From Celeribacter neptunius (lineage in GTDB: Bacteria > Pseudomonadota > Alphaproteobacteria > Rhodobacterales > Rhodobacteraceae): a stretch of 64,000 bases of DNA. Below are positions 8,864-19,038 of the stretch, piece by piece (the stretch's first letter is position 1; every line of letters starts with the position of its first letter). Location of the stretch: assembly GCF_900113955.1 (NCBI RefSeq), contig NZ_FORH01000003.1:1-64000 (forward strand), given 5' to 3'. The position numbers were made by a program, and so were the translations under genes. The notes under the pieces were generated by a model, which was not told the origin of the DNA, did no database searches, and saw only the letters and a program-made list of their open reading frames with translations.

Positions 8864-9562
8864 TCAATCCCCCAGACCCAGCATCTCTTTCAATGTCACC
8901 AGCGTGGCGCGGGTCTCGTCGGTCCAATGCGCCGTGCGGCTCTTGAACAGGGTGGCCTGCGAACGATGGATCGGGTCGCAGCTCAGCACCTTGAGGTGAT
9001 TGGCGCGCAATGTGTCACCGGTCGAGGTGATATCGGCCACGGCCTCGGCGGTGAGGTTCTTCACCGTGCCTTCGGTGGCGCCCTGACTATCAACCAGTTG
9101 GTAGTCGGCCACGCCATTGGCCTTCAGGAACTCGCGCACCAGATGGTGATATTTGGTGGCGATGCGCAGGCGGAACCCGTGGCGCGCGCGGAAAGCGGCG
9201 GCGGCGGCGTCGAGATCGTCCAATGTGTCGACATCGACCCAGGCCTTCGGCACGGCGATGATCAGATCGGCATGGCCGAATCCCATCGGCGCCAGTTCGA
9301 TCACCTTGCTGTCCCAATTGGCGAGCTTGTCGCGCACCAGATCGGAGCCGGTGACACCGAGGTGAATGCGCCCGGCGGCGAGTTCGCGCGGAATTTCGGA
9401 GGCCGACAAGAGCACCAGCTCGACGCCGTCGATGCCGTCGACCGCACCGGAATATTCGCGTTCGGCCCCGGTGCGCGACAGGATCACGCCGCGTTCCGCG
9501 AACCATTCAAAGGTCTTTTCCATCAACCGGCCCTTGGAGGGCACGCCAAGTTTGACGATCAT
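8864..9562 (-). CDS. hisG: ATP phosphoribosyltransferase, short (HisG-S) form
   Basis: It catalyses the first step of histidine synthesis, joining ATP and PRPP. At 232 residues it is the short form, which lacks the C-terminal regulatory domain and needs HisZ, encoded just upstream. Recognisable stretches are 'LGVPSKGRLME' at the start, 'GVTGSDLV' and 'ADITSTGDTLRANHLKVL', the PRPP-binding region. I prefer the ATG at 9562, which overlaps the hisZ stop as TGATG and has AAGGAG 7 bases away, over the GTG three bases earlier. It is last in the operon hisS-hisZ-hisG. Confidence 0.95.
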   Translation of the reverse strand: MIVKLGVPSKGRLMEKTFEWFAERGVILSRTGAEREYSGAVDGIDGVELVLLSASEIPRELAAGRIHLGVTGSDLVRDKLANWDSKVIELAPMGFGHADLIIAVPKAWVDVDTLDDLDAAAAAFRARHGFRLRIATKYHHLVREFLKANGVADYQLVDSQGATEGTVKNLTAEAVADITSTGDTLRANHLKVLSCDPIHRSQATLFKSRTAHWTDETRATLVTLKEMLGLGD

Positions 9563-10671
9563 CACGCCTCTCCTTTCCCGGTCGCGTTCAGGGCCAGCAT
9601 CAGCCCGGGACGGATCACCCCGCCGACCGCCGGGATCGAGCGGCCCTGCCCCAACACCGAGGTGAGCGCATCATAGCGCCCGCCGGTCGCCACCGGCGGC
9701 AGATCCGGCCGGCCCTCGGCGTAGAAGCCAAAGACGAACCCGTCGTAATATTCCATCGAGGTGCGGCCATAGGAGGCCTCGAAATCGAGGTGATCGACAT
9801 CGACACCGCGGCTGGCGAGCGCCTCGGTGCGGCGGCCCAAGAGGCTCACAGCCTCGGAAATCTCCGGCAGATCGACGGCGATATCGCGCAGGTTCGAGAG
9901 CACATTCGGCAGGGTCTCCTTGAGCGACAGAATGTCGTTCATCAGCGCGATCTCACCATCCGAGATCGGCGGCTCGGCGGCGTCTTCTTCGAGCGCTTTG
10001 ATCCTTGTGTCGATCTCGGTCTGGGTGCGCAGCCCGATAAAGGGCGCTTCGGCCTCTTTCAGATTGGCCTTCACACGGTCGAGATTCTGTTGCCGAAGCT
10101 CTGTGCCCCGGGCCGAAAACCGGGTCATCAGCGCCCGGAACCGGCGCGGCCGCCAGATATGACGCAGCAGCGCATTGCGGCGGCGTTCGGTGGTCTTGAG
10201 CCCGCGCACCGCGGCCATCAGGATACCGATATCGCCGGTCGACGCGCGCAGATCATAGTCCGACAGCGCCTCGGCAAAGGCCGCAAAAACCTCGGCATCG
10301 GCATCGGCCGGGCTCGAGCCGTCGAACACCTCGAAGCCGACCTGAATATATTCATTGGCCCGTGTCGGCACGTCTTCCTGTTTGCGGAACACCTCGCCCG
10401 CGTAGGTGTAGCGCGCCGGTTCGGCACCATCCGACATATGCGCCTGCACCATCGGCACGGTGAAGTCCGGGCGCAGCATCATCTCGCCCTGTTCCGGGTC
10501 ATGGGTGACATAGGCGCGGGCGCGAATGTCCTCGCCATATAGGTCCAGAAGCACTTCGGCGGGCAGGAGAATATCCATCTCCATGGCCTGCGCGCCCTGC
10601 GCCTCGAAACGGGCTTTCAGACGGGCCGCCTCGGCCTTCACATCCGCCTTGGCAATATCGACACGGGGCAT
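9562..10671 (-). CDS. hisZ: ATP phosphoribosyltransferase regulatory subunit
   Basis: This 369-residue paralogue of histidyl-tRNA synthetase forms an octamer with short HisG and carries feedback control by histidine. It keeps the class II synthetase core ('LRPDFTVPMVQ' and, late in the chain, 'ATGGRYDALTS') but lacks the anticodon-binding domain, as its length shows. It lies between hisS and hisG with one-base overlaps on both sides. GTG at 10674 is an alternative start three bases earlier. Confidence 0.93.
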   Translation of the reverse strand: MPRVDIAKADVKAEAARLKARFEAQGAQAMEMDILLPAEVLLDLYGEDIRARAYVTHDPEQGEMMLRPDFTVPMVQAHMSDGAEPARYTYAGEVFRKQEDVPTRANEYIQVGFEVFDGSSPADADAEVFAAFAEALSDYDLRASTGDIGILMAAVRGLKTTERRRNALLRHIWRPRRFRALMTRFSARGTELRQQNLDRVKANLKEAEAPFIGLRTQTEIDTRIKALEEDAAEPPISDGEIALMNDILSLKETLPNVLSNLRDIAVDLPEISEAVSLLGRRTEALASRGVDVDHLDFEASYGRTSMEYYDGFVFGFYAEGRPDLPPVATGGRYDALTSVLGQGRSIPAVGGVIRPGLMLALNATGKGEA

Positions 10672-12155
10672 CACGTATAGCTTTCGATGATCTCGCGCAC
10701 TTTCGCGACCATCTCGCCGCGCGGCACTTCATATTGGTTCGGGCGGTCTTTCCACTCCTCGACCGAGGCGCTCTCCGCCAGTTTGGTGCCCAGGATCAGG
10801 TCCTTGATCTGCACCACGCCGCGCTCGGCCTCGTCGCCGCCCTGAATGATCGCCACCGGGCTCTCGCGCTTGTCGGCATATTTGAGCTGGTTGCCGAAAT
10901 TCTTCGGATTGCCAAGATACACTTCGGCGCGGATGCCCGCCTGACGCAGTTCCGTGACCATCGCCATGTAATCGCCCATGCGGTCGCGGTCCATCACGGT
11001 GACCACCACGGGGCCTTGCGCTTTCGACCCGATCCGACCGGTGGCACGCAGCGCGGCCAGAAGCCGGTCGACACCGATCGACATGCCGGTAGCCGGCACC
11101 GCCTGCCCGGTGAAGCGCTTGACCAGATCGTCATAGCGCCCGCCGCCGGCAACGGAGCCGAACTCGCGCACGCGGCCCTTCTCATCGGTGACTTCAAAGG
11201 TCAGCTCGGCCTCATAGACCGGCCCGGTGTAATAGCCCAGGCCCCGCACCACGGCGGGATCGATGACGATGCGGTCGGGGCCGTAGCCCTGACCTTCCAA
11301 AAGCTCGGCGATCTGGCGCAACTCATCGACACCTTCGACACCGGTCTGGACCTCACCCACCAGCTCAGCCAGACGGTCGAGCGTGGTGGCGTTGCTGTCC
11401 TGGCGGCCATTGACGAAGCCGAGGATCAGCTCGACCTGCGCGGTCTCGAGCCCGGCACCCTTGGTGAAGTCGCCGCTCTCGTCCTTGCGGCCTTCGGTCA
11501 GGAGCGCCATGACGCCTTGATCCCCAAACTTGTCGTGCTTGTCGATGGTCCGAAGGACGATGCCACGCACATGGGCAAACTCGTCGGTGTCGGGCAGCCC
11601 CGCGGCCTCCAGCACACCATCGAGGACTTTACGGTTGTTCACCCGAATGATGTAATCGCCACGCGTGATCCCCACGGCCTCGAGCGTGTCCGACAACATG
11701 GCACAGATTTCCGCATCGGCGGCGACAGACGGCGCGCCGACGGTATCGGCGTCGCATTGGTAGAACTGGCGGAACCTTCCGGGGCCCGGTTTCTCGTTGC
11801 GCCAGACCGGCCCCATGGCGAAACGGCGATAGGGCGCGGGCAGGTCCTGACGGTACTGTGCGGCGACACGGGCCAGAGGCGCGGTCATGTCATAGCGCAG
11901 TGCCACCCAATCGGAATCGTCCTCCTGCCAGGCAAAGACCCCCTCGTTCGGACGGTCGACATCGGGCAGGAATTTGCCCAAAGCTTCCACCGTCTCGACG
12001 GCCGAGGTTTCCAGCGCTTCGAACCCGTAAAGATGATAGACTTCGGCGATCTGATCGAGCATGGTTTTGCGCTCGGTCACCTCGGTGCCGAAATAATCAC
12101 GAAAGCCCTTCGGCGTGACGGCCTTGGGGCGCGGGGTTTTCTTGGGCTTGGCCAT
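10671..12155 (-). CDS. hisS: Histidyl-tRNA synthetase
   Basis: This class II synthetase charges tRNA-His. I start it at the ATG at 12155 ([10 protein letters not shown]), where AAAGGACC gives a fitting ribosome binding site; a longer frame to 12248 lacks similarity to the family. The 494-residue protein shows '[11 protein letters not shown]', motif 2 '[20 protein letters not shown]' and the histidine-specific 'GGGRYDDL', followed by a C-terminal anticodon-binding domain. It is the first gene of an operon with its own paralogue hisZ and with hisG, an arrangement that ties histidine charging to histidine synthesis. Confidence 0.95.
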   Translation of the reverse strand: MAKPKKTPRPKAVTPKGFRDYFGTEVTERKTMLDQIAEVYHLYGFEALETSAVETVEALGKFLPDVDRPNEGVFAWQEDDSDWVALRYDMTAPLARVAAQYRQDLPAPYRRFAMGPVWRNEKPGPGRFRQFYQCDADTVGAPSVAADAEICAMLSDTLEAVGITRGDYIIRVNNRKVLDGVLEAAGLPDTDEFAHVRGIVLRTIDKHDKFGDQGVMALLTEGRKDESGDFTKGAGLETAQVELILGFVNGRQDSNATTLDRLAELVGEVQTGVEGVDELRQIAELLEGQGYGPDRIVIDPAVVRGLGYYTGPVYEAELTFEVTDEKGRVREFGSVAGGGRYDDLVKRFTGQAVPATGMSIGVDRLLAALRATGRIGSKAQGPVVVTVMDRDRMGDYMAMVTELRQAGIRAEVYLGNPKNFGNQLKYADKRESPVAIIQGGDEAERGVVQIKDLILGTKLAESASVEEWKDRPNQYEVPRGEMVAKVREIIESYT

Positions 12156-12318
12156 GTCTGGTCCTTTTGCACGACTGTCGCGGGCGGCATATCGCACAGG
12201 CGGCGTGTGAGCAAGGCGGCAGGCGGGCAAAGCCGGTGAAATCCCCATGACAAAGGCCTATACATCTGCGTACAGGACGGCCTATAGGGGGCTTCCGATC
12301 ACATGAGAGAGGCAAGAC

Positions 12319-12531
12319 ATGTCTGATGAAAACCGCATCACCGCGCTCGAGGAACAGATCGCCTATCTCACCAAGACGGTCGAGGAGCTCTCCGACATCG
12401 TCGCAGATCAGGAACGCATGCTGGAACTCGCGGAACGGCGTCTGGGCATGCTGATGGAGGCCGAGGCGCTCAGACAATCGGAAAGCGACGGTTCGCTGCC
12501 CTTGGCCGACCAGCGCCCGCCGCATTGGTAA
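12319..12531 (+). CDS. slyX: SlyX family small coiled-coil protein
   Basis: This 70-residue acidic protein is almost entirely a heptad-patterned coiled coil (ITALEEQIAYLTKTVEELSD...) and ends in the family-typical PPHW. AGAGAGG precedes the ATG. The SlyX role is not established; the name comes from its position near slyD in enterobacteria, while here it stands alone and divergent from hisS. Assignment rests on length, the coiled-coil pattern and the C-terminal tetrapeptide. Confidence 0.88.
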   Translation: MSDENRITALEEQIAYLTKTVEELSDIVADQERMLELAERRLGMLMEAEALRQSESDGSLPLADQRPPHW

Positions 12532-12683
12532 AGTCATAATTTGCACCGCAAATTGTGACACCAAGCGCACCGGAACGGCAGCTTTGCGGAACCTTTTTGC
12601 CATTCGAACGAAGAGACATTCGGCGCGGAGCAAGGCGAAACCGCCGCGCGGGGACCAATGTCCCCAAAGCGGGCAACGCGACC

Positions 12684-13871
12684 CTAGCGGATCTCTTCGC
12701 TCATCACCGCGCCGTCATGCAGCAACAGCTCGAGCCAGCCATGTTCCGCGCCGAAACGCGGATAGACGGAGACGAAGGCCAGCTGGCTTTCCAGCCCGCC
12801 GAGTTTTTCCGCCGGGCAGCGGGTCTTGCGGCCGACACCACAGGCTTTGCGCTTGATCTTCTCGTAGCGTTCATCGGCCTCCGACCAGGACGCATCGTTG
12901 CCCTCCGAATAGCGCAGCACCTCGTGCAGACCGGCCTCGCCGAACATGATCAGCGCGGCGGTGACCTGACGGGCACAGCCATCGGCAAAGCCGGTGATGA
13001 ACTGCGTGCGCGGCTCGGCGCTGTCCGGTGCGGTGTCGTAGAGCTGCCAGGCCGCACGCCCCTGATGCGGGAACTGATCGACCTCCGTCCCCATGTCGCG
13101 CTTCTTCGCATCACAGAGAATCCCGACCTCGCCAAAGGGCAACACCTCGCCGCGGGCCACCGTCGACACAGGACCCGATTTGCCTGAGCCGGATTTGCCC
13201 GGCCCCGCTTTCAGGAACCCGAAGAGCGGCTTACGCGTTTGCGGCGCAGCGTCGGGTTCGGGCTTTGCTGCGACCTCGGGGGACACGCCATGGGTTTCGG
13301 GCCGGACAACAAAGGAATCCGCCGCGGCGTCAGCCTCATCTGCCTCGACCGGCAGGGCCGCAAGCTGCACCTCTTCCCTGGCTTTTTCTTTGGCTTTCGG
13401 TTTCAGAAAACCGAACAACCCACCCAATCCGGCCTGATGCACCTCGGCGGTGTCCGCCTCTATGCCTGCCTCCGGGGCGGTCTCCGCAGTCGCCACCTCG
13501 ACCTCGCGCGCCGCCGCCTCGGGCGCCAGTGCCGTCATGGCATGTTCGGAGGAGGTCCCTTCGACCACTTCGATGCCTGTGTCTTTCAGAGGCGAGGGAT
13601 CCGCCTTGGGGCTCAGGAAGGCGAAAAGACCTTTCTTCGGCGGAGCGCTCTCTGCCGCCTCTTCCGCTTGGGCCGCTTGTGCCGCCGCCACGAAAGCTTC
13701 GGCCAATTCGGCCTCGGCGGCATCTCCGGCCTCGGCCTCTGTGGCCTGAGTGGCCGTCTCCGCCGCGAAACTCTCCGCAGGCGCGGCCTTTCCCGGCTGC
13801 AACGCCTCTGGCAAGGTCATCTGACAGGCCGGCAGCAGGATCAATGCGGCCAGAGCGGAGGTTTTCTTCAT
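12684..13871 (-). CDS. Repeat-bearing lipoprotein of unknown function, coupled to dnaE
   Basis: This 395-residue predicted lipoprotein has a short signal ending LLPAC (Cys16). Residues 20-75 are Ala/Glu-rich and low in complexity. Three copies of a hydrophobic motif then appear in disordered, acidic linkers: GLFAFLSPK (81-89), GLFGFLKPK (151-159) and PLFGFLK (215-221). The C-terminal 150 residues are compact and better conserved in appearance, with Cys at 'ILCDAKKRD', 'FADGCARQ', 'KACGVGRKTRC' and a 'FGEAGLHEVLRYSEG' helix. The ATG overlaps the dnaE stop as TGATG, with GGAGGA upstream. I do not recognise a named domain. The role is unknown; an envelope location follows from the lipobox. Confidence 0.8.
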   Translation of the reverse strand: MKKTSALAALILLPACQMTLPEALQPGKAAPAESFAAETATQATEAEAGDAAEAELAEAFVAAAQAAQAEEAAESAPPKKGLFAFLSPKADPSPLKDTGIEVVEGTSSEHAMTALAPEAAAREVEVATAETAPEAGIEADTAEVHQAGLGGLFGFLKPKAKEKAREEVQLAALPVEADEADAAADSFVVRPETHGVSPEVAAKPEPDAAPQTRKPLFGFLKAGPGKSGSGKSGPVSTVARGEVLPFGEVGILCDAKKRDMGTEVDQFPHQGRAAWQLYDTAPDSAEPRTQFITGFADGCARQVTAALIMFGEAGLHEVLRYSEGNDASWSEADERYEKIKRKACGVGRKTRCPAEKLGGLESQLAFVSVYPRFGAEHGWLELLLHDGAVMSEEIR

Positions 13872-16800
13872 CACAGGTCCTCCACCATGACGACGCCATC
13901 GAAGGACTTGATCGCCCCTTTGATTTCCGGAGTGATCACAAAGGGTTGCGGGATATCGATATCCACCTCATTGGGGTAGTCCGGCGGCATGAGGCAAAAG
14001 CTCACCGCACCGCGCGGGGGCTGTTTCGCCTCTTGCGTCACCCGGGTCAGCAACTCGTTCACCTGCGTCACCGCGCCCGCGTCATCGCAATAGATCTTGA
14101 GCCCGGCGCCCCCCGCATCGGCCACAACCGTTTCCATCGGCGCGACCGAGCGGATCATCGGATCGAACTGCCCGTCCTCAAACCGCCCCTCGAGCGAGAT
14201 CACCACTTTGTCGTGTTTCTCGAAAATCTCGTAGGTCGGCTCGTATTCGCCTTTTCTCGGGAACATGGCGATGCCCGCCAATTGCCCGGTGCTGTCCGAG
14301 ATATTCATCCGGAAATACCGCGTGCCCTTGCCGGATTTCATCGGCCGGAAGCCTGACACCAGCACACCGACCTTGACCAGCGCCGCACCTTCGGCCTCGG
14401 CCTTTTCCTGCGCTTCCGCGAGCGTCGCGATCTTCTTGCGCCGCAAGGCGCCCGCGTAATCGTCGAGCGGGTGGCCGGAAAGGTAAAAACCAATGGCTTT
14501 CTGCTCTTCCATCAGCCGCTCGGAAGCGACCCAATCGCCCACCGGCGACAGGCGCGGCTCCGGCAGATCCTCGCCGGCGTCCCCAAAGAGCGACACCTGG
14601 CTAGAGGCTTTCTGTTCATGAATGGCGGCGGAATATTGCACCAGTTGCTCGAGACTGTCGAAGACCCGGCGGCGGTTGCTGTCGAGCTGATCGAAGGCGC
14701 CGGCACGCGCCAGCATCTCCAAGGGCCGTTTGCCGACCTTCTTGAGATCGACCCGGCGAGCGAAATCGTAGAGCGTGACGAAGGGCTTGCCACCCGGCGC
14801 ATCGCTGCCCTCGAGCCGGGCATTGACGATGAGCTGCATCGCCTCGACCCCGACATTCTTCAAGGCGCCCAGCGCATAGACCAGATTCTGATCGACCACG
14901 TCGAAAGTGGCGAGCGAGCGGTTCACGCAGGGCGGCACGATCTCGATCTCGAGGCCGCGTTTGACCTCTTCGGCATAGATCGACAGCTTGTCTGTGAGAT
15001 GGATATCGCAATTCATCACACCGGCCATGAACTCGACCGGGTGGTTCGCCTTCAACCAACCGGTCTGATAGGACACCACCGCATAGGCCGCCGCGTGGGA
15101 TTTGTTGAAGCCGTAGTTGGCGAATTTCTCCAACAGGTCGAAAACCTCGGAGGCTTTCTTCTTGTCGACACCGTTCTTGGCCGCGCCCTCTTCGAATTTC
15201 GGGCGCTCGGCGTCCATCGCCTCCTTGATCTTTTTGCCCATGGCGCGGCGCAACAGGTCGGCGCCACCAAGCGAATAGCCCGCCATGACCTGGGCGATCT
15301 GCATCACCTGTTCCTGATAGACGATGATGCCCTGGGTCTCGGCGAGGATGTGATCGATGGTCGGGTGCACCGACTCCAATTCCTTGCGCCCGTGTTTCAC
15401 GTCGCAATAGGTCGGGATGTTTTCCATGGGCCCCGGACGATAGAGCGCCACCAGCGCCACGACATCCTCGATACAGGTCGGCTTCATCTGCCGCAGCGCC
15501 TGCATCATGCCCGAGCTTTCAACCTGGAACACCGCGACGGTCTTGGCGTCCGAATAGAGCTTGTAGGTCGCCGCATCATCCAAGGGAATGAGGTTGATCT
15601 CATTCTCCCCGCCTTCGGGCGGCTGATAGAGCTCCGTGCCATCGGCGGCGACATGCAAGGGCCGTCCGGATTTGAAGATCAGGTTCATCGCCGACTGGAT
15701 CACGGTCAGGGTCTTGAGACCGAGAAAGTCGAATTTCACCAGACCGGCCTGTTCCACCCATTTCATGTTGAACTGGGTGGCGGGCATGTCGGAACGCGGG
15801 TCCTGATAGAGCGGCACCAGCTCGTCGGTCGGACGGTCCGCGATCACCACACCGGCGGCGTGGGTCGAAGCGTTCCGCAACAGCCCCTCGACCTGCTGAC
15901 CATAGGTCAGAAGCCGGTCGACCACCTCTTCGTTCCGGGCCTCTTCGCGGAGCTTCGGCTCGTCTTCCAATGCCTGTTTGATCGAGACAGGCTTGACGCC
16001 CTCGACCGGAATGAGTTTCGAAAGCCGGTCCACCTGACCGTAGGGCATTTGCAACACCCGGCCGATGTCGCGCACGGCAGCTTTCGACAGAAGCGCACCG
16101 AAGGTGATGATTTGCCCGACCTTGTCGCGCCCGTATTTCTTTTGCACATATTGGATCGTCTCTTCCCGGCGATCCATGCAGAAGTCGATGTCGAAGTCGG
16201 GCATCGACACACGTTCCGGGTTCAAAAACCGTTCGAACAGCAGCGAGTAGCGCAGAGGGTCCAGGTCGGTGATGGTCAGCACATAGGCGACCAGCGAGCC
16301 AGCCCCCGACCCCCGCCCCGGCCCGACCGGGATATTGTTGTCCTTCGACCATTTGATGAAGTCGGCCACGATCAGGAAGTAGCCCGGGAACCCCATCTGT
16401 TCGATGATGCCCAGCTCGAACTTGAGCCGTTCCTCATATTCCTCCCGCGTGCCGGCGGGCTGGATCACGGCAAGACGCTTGTCCAGACCTTCCCAGGCCT
16501 GTTTGCGCAATTCCTCGACCTCGTCATCGGCGAATTTCGGCAAGATCGGCGCGCGTTTATAGGCCTTGAATGCGCAGCGTTTCGCGATCTCGACGGTGTT
16601 CTCGATCGCCTCTGGCAGGTCGGCAAACAGCGCCGCCATTTCCGCCGGGCTCTTGAAATAATGCTGCGGGGTGAGGCGACGGCGCGGCTCGACCTGATCG
16701 ACATAGGCGCCCTCGGCAATACAGATCAGCGCATCATGCGCCTCGTACATGTCCGCCTTGGGAAAATAGACATCGTTGGTCGCGACCAGCGGCAGGCCAA

Positions 16801-17404
16801 GGTCATAGGCCCATTCGACGAAGGGCCGCTCGGTCAGCCGTTCGGCCTCGGTATAGCCGCCGTCTTCGCCCGGGTGGCGTTGCAGCTCGACATAGAGCCG
16901 GTTCGGATAGATCGCCTTGAAACGCTCCAAAAGCGCGCGGGCCTGCGCCGGATGATTGTCGGTGATCATCTGGCCAATAGGGCCCAGCGCGCCGCCTGTG
17001 AGACAGATCAGCCCGCCGGAGTAGCGCTCCAGCTCCTCCACCGTGACCTTCGGGATGCCGTCGTGCTTATCCACATAAAGACAGGAGTTGAGCTTCATCA
17101 GATGCTCATAGCCCGTCTCATTCTGGGCCAGGAGCACCACCGGCGCGGGGGCTTTTTCCTTCTCACCCGGCTCCGCCGTATGATAGGCGACCGAGACCTG
17201 ACAGCCGATGATCGGCTGCACCCCCGCGCCCTTGGAATATTCGGAAAACTCGAGCGCACAGAACAGGTTATTGGTGTCGGTGACCGCCACCGCCGGCATA
17301 TCCATATCGGTGACCATGCCGCACAATTTCTTGAGCCGCATCGCCCCCTCGAGGAGCGAATATTCGGTGTGAACGCGAAGATGGATAAAGGTCGGACTGC
17401 TCAT
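13871..17404 (-). CDS. dnaE: DNA polymerase III alpha subunit
   Basis: This 1177-residue subunit is the replicative polymerase. The N-terminal PHP domain opens [16 protein letters not shown]. The polymerase core contains [16 protein letters not shown] (about 356) and the catalytic Asp pair in [10 protein letters not shown] (about 400). The C-terminal part includes an OB-fold ('[22 protein letters not shown]'). Length and order match DnaE1 rather than the shorter ImuC/DnaE2, which lacks such neighbours here. The gene starts the unit with the lipoprotein gene downstream. A 1017-codon frame on the other strand is a GC-skew shadow. Confidence 0.97.
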   Translation of the reverse strand: MSSPTFIHLRVHTEYSLLEGAMRLKKLCGMVTDMDMPAVAVTDTNNLFCALEFSEYSKGAGVQPIIGCQVSVAYHTAEPGEKEKAPAPVVLLAQNETGYEHLMKLNSCLYVDKHDGIPKVTVEELERYSGGLICLTGGALGPIGQMITDNHPAQARALLERFKAIYPNRLYVELQRHPGEDGGYTEAERLTERPFVEWAYDLGLPLVATNDVYFPKADMYEAHDALICIAEGAYVDQVEPRRRLTPQHYFKSPAEMAALFADLPEAIENTVEIAKRCAFKAYKRAPILPKFADDEVEELRKQAWEGLDKRLAVIQPAGTREEYEERLKFELGIIEQMGFPGYFLIVADFIKWSKDNNIPVGPGRGSGAGSLVAYVLTITDLDPLRYSLLFERFLNPERVSMPDFDIDFCMDRREETIQYVQKKYGRDKVGQIITFGALLSKAAVRDIGRVLQMPYGQVDRLSKLIPVEGVKPVSIKQALEDEPKLREEARNEEVVDRLLTYGQQVEGLLRNASTHAAGVVIADRPTDELVPLYQDPRSDMPATQFNMKWVEQAGLVKFDFLGLKTLTVIQSAMNLIFKSGRPLHVAADGTELYQPPEGGENEINLIPLDDAATYKLYSDAKTVAVFQVESSGMMQALRQMKPTCIEDVVALVALYRPGPMENIPTYCDVKHGRKELESVHPTIDHILAETQGIIVYQEQVMQIAQVMAGYSLGGADLLRRAMGKKIKEAMDAERPKFEEGAAKNGVDKKKASEVFDLLEKFANYGFNKSHAAAYAVVSYQTGWLKANHPVEFMAGVMNCDIHLTDKLSIYAEEVKRGLEIEIVPPCVNRSLATFDVVDQNLVYALGALKNVGVEAMQLIVNARLEGSDAPGGKPFVTLYDFARRVDLKKVGKRPLEMLARAGAFDQLDSNRRRVFDSLEQLVQYSAAIHEQKASSQVSLFGDAGEDLPEPRLSPVGDWVASERLMEEQKAIGFYLSGHPLDDYAGALRRKKIATLAEAQEKAEAEGAALVKVGVLVSGFRPMKSGKGTRYFRMNISDSTGQLAGIAMFPRKGEYEPTYEIFEKHDKVVISLEGRFEDGQFDPMIRSVAPMETVVADAGGAGLKIYCDDAGAVTQVNELLTRVTQEAKQPPRGAVSFCLMPPDYPNEVDIDIPQPFVITPEIKGAIKSFDGVVMVEDL

Positions 17405-17520
17405 TTCGGCGCCAAGCTAGCGCATGCACGCAGGCAGCGCCAAGGGCAAAACGTCACTTTTCCACAGCAGCTTTGTCGCCCGTCCACCATGGCCGCAGAC
17501 CGAAGCTCCGCGCCCATATT

Positions 17521-17536
17521 TTGACCAAATGTACAA
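17521..17536 (+). promoter_or_regulatory. Candidate operator upstream of xdhABC and purine importer 1
   Basis: TTGACCAAATGTACAA is an imperfect inverted repeat (TTGnnCA...TGnnCAA) 138 bases upstream of xdhA. It matches the sequence at 59725-59740, upstream of the second BMP importer, at 12 of 16 positions including the run GACCAAATG. Shared sites before two purine-linked units suggest a common regulator, which I cannot name. Confidence 0.45.
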
Positions 17537-17673
17537 AAACCACGCAAAAGGCGGCGCATTTCCGCGCCGAATCCCTTGCAAATTACCGCCCGAGCCGGTT
17601 TTCTCAGCCTAATCTGCACGGGCTTTCCGCCGCATCGGGCCCGTGGTTTCAAAAAGAAAGCGGCTGGTCTGAC

Positions 17674-19038
17674 ATGATGGAGATCACTTTTCGGCTCAAT
17701 GGCGAGATCGTTCACGCCGAGACGACACCCACGGGCACTCTTCTGGATTATCTGCGCGAAACCCAGGGGCTCACGGGCACGAAAGAGGGTTGCAACGAGG
17801 GCGATTGTGGCGCCTGCACGGTGATGGTCGAGGATGAGAGCGGCAAGCGACCGCTCAACGCCTGCATCCTGTTCCTGCCGCAGCTCCATGGCAAATCGGT
17901 GACCACGGTCGAGGGCCTGTCAAAAGGCGACATGCTGCATCCTGTGCAAAGCGCGATGATCGAGGAACATGGCAGCCAATGTGGCTTCTGCACCCCTGGC
18001 ATCGTCATGTCGCTGGCCACGGCACATGCCCGCGGTGACACCAATCATGAGGATATTCTGGCCGGCAACCTCTGTCGCTGTACCGGCTACGCGCCGATCC
18101 TGCGCGCCGCCGAAAAGGCTGCGGAGGTGCCGGTCCCCGAGGGTCTGGAACACACCCCCTTCGACGCCCCCAGCATTGTCGAACGCCCCGAGAGCAGCGA
18201 CGAGCTGGCCGCGATCTACGGGCTGAAACCCGAGGCCACCCTCATTGCCGGGGCCACGGATGTCGGGCTTTGGGTCACCAAACAGCTTCGTGATCTGGGT
18301 GACGTGATTTTCCTGGGCGGCGTCGCGGATCTGAAAACCATCACCGAGAGCGACGCAGGCTTCGAGATTGGCGCCATGGTGCCGATTGCCGAGCTGATCC
18401 CCCTGTTCAAACCGCATTCGGCCTCTCTGGCGGAAATGTATCGCCGCTTTGCCTCGACCCAGGTGCGCGCCGCGGCCACTTTGGGCGGCAATATTGCCAA
18501 TGGGTCCCCCATCGGCGACAGCCCGCCGCCTCTGATCGCGGCAGGCGCCACGTTGACACTGCGCAAGGGGGAAGATCGACGGGTGATCCCGCTCGAGGAG
18601 TTCTTCATCGCCTATGGCAAACAGGACCGGCAGGCGTCCGAATTCGTAGAGAGCGTCATGGTCCCCAAAGCCGGGCTTGCGGATCTGAAGGTCTACAAGC
18701 TGTCGAAACGGTTCGATCAGGACATTTCCGCGGTCTGCGGCGCCTTCAACATCACGATCGAAGACGGACAGGTCGCCGCCGCGCGCATCGCCTTTGGCGG
18801 CATGGCGGGGACACCCGCACGGGCGAAAACCGTTGAGAGGGCGCTGATCGGCCAGCCCTGGACGATGGACACGATCGAAGCCGCCCTGCCCGGCTTCAAA
18901 GAGGATTACACCCCGATGAGCGACATGCGCGCCTCGGCCGGATACCGGCTCACCGCCGCGCAGAACATGCTCAAACGCTATTTCGCCGAAAGCCAGGGGC
19001 TCACGACCTCGGTGCTCAATGTGAAGGAGGGCGCGTGA
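17674..19038 (+). CDS. xdhA: Xanthine dehydrogenase small subunit (FeS and FAD domains)
   Basis: It forms the electron-transfer half of the enzyme that oxidises hypoxanthine and xanthine to urate. Two [2Fe-2S] domains are visible: the plant-type cluster [11 protein letters not shown] near 45-55, and the second set CGFCTPG with CRCTGY near 100-145. The FAD domain follows ('[16 protein letters not shown]', '[21 protein letters not shown]'). I start at ATG 17674; the longer frame from 17473 would add residues unlike the family. 454 residues is close to the usual length. Its stop overlaps the xdhB ATG. The ribosome binding site is weak. Confidence 0.95.
   Translation: MMEITFRLNGEIVHAETTPTGTLLDYLRETQGLTGTKEGCNEGDCGACTVMVEDESGKRPLNACILFLPQLHGKSVTTVEGLSKGDMLHPVQSAMIEEHGSQCGFCTPGIVMSLATAHARGDTNHEDILAGNLCRCTGYAPILRAAEKAAEVPVPEGLEHTPFDAPSIVERPESSDELAAIYGLKPEATLIAGATDVGLWVTKQLRDLGDVIFLGGVADLKTITESDAGFEIGAMVPIAELIPLFKPHSASLAEMYRRFASTQVRAAATLGGNIANGSPIGDSPPPLIAAGATLTLRKGEDRRVIPLEEFFIAYGKQDRQASEFVESVMVPKAGLADLKVYKLSKRFDQDISAVCGAFNITIEDGQVAAARIAFGGMAGTPARAKTVERALIGQPWTMDTIEAALPGFKEDYTPMSDMRASAGYRLTAAQNMLKRYFAESQGLTTSVLNVKEGA

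Noticed and set aside
12538-12554. Small inverted repeat AATTTGC/GCAAATT after slyX
   Set aside because: The stem is weak and AT-rich, with no T-run. It may be chance.
14471-17524. 1017-codon open frame on the + strand
   Set aside because: It is antisense to dnaE, with no domains and only compositional bias.
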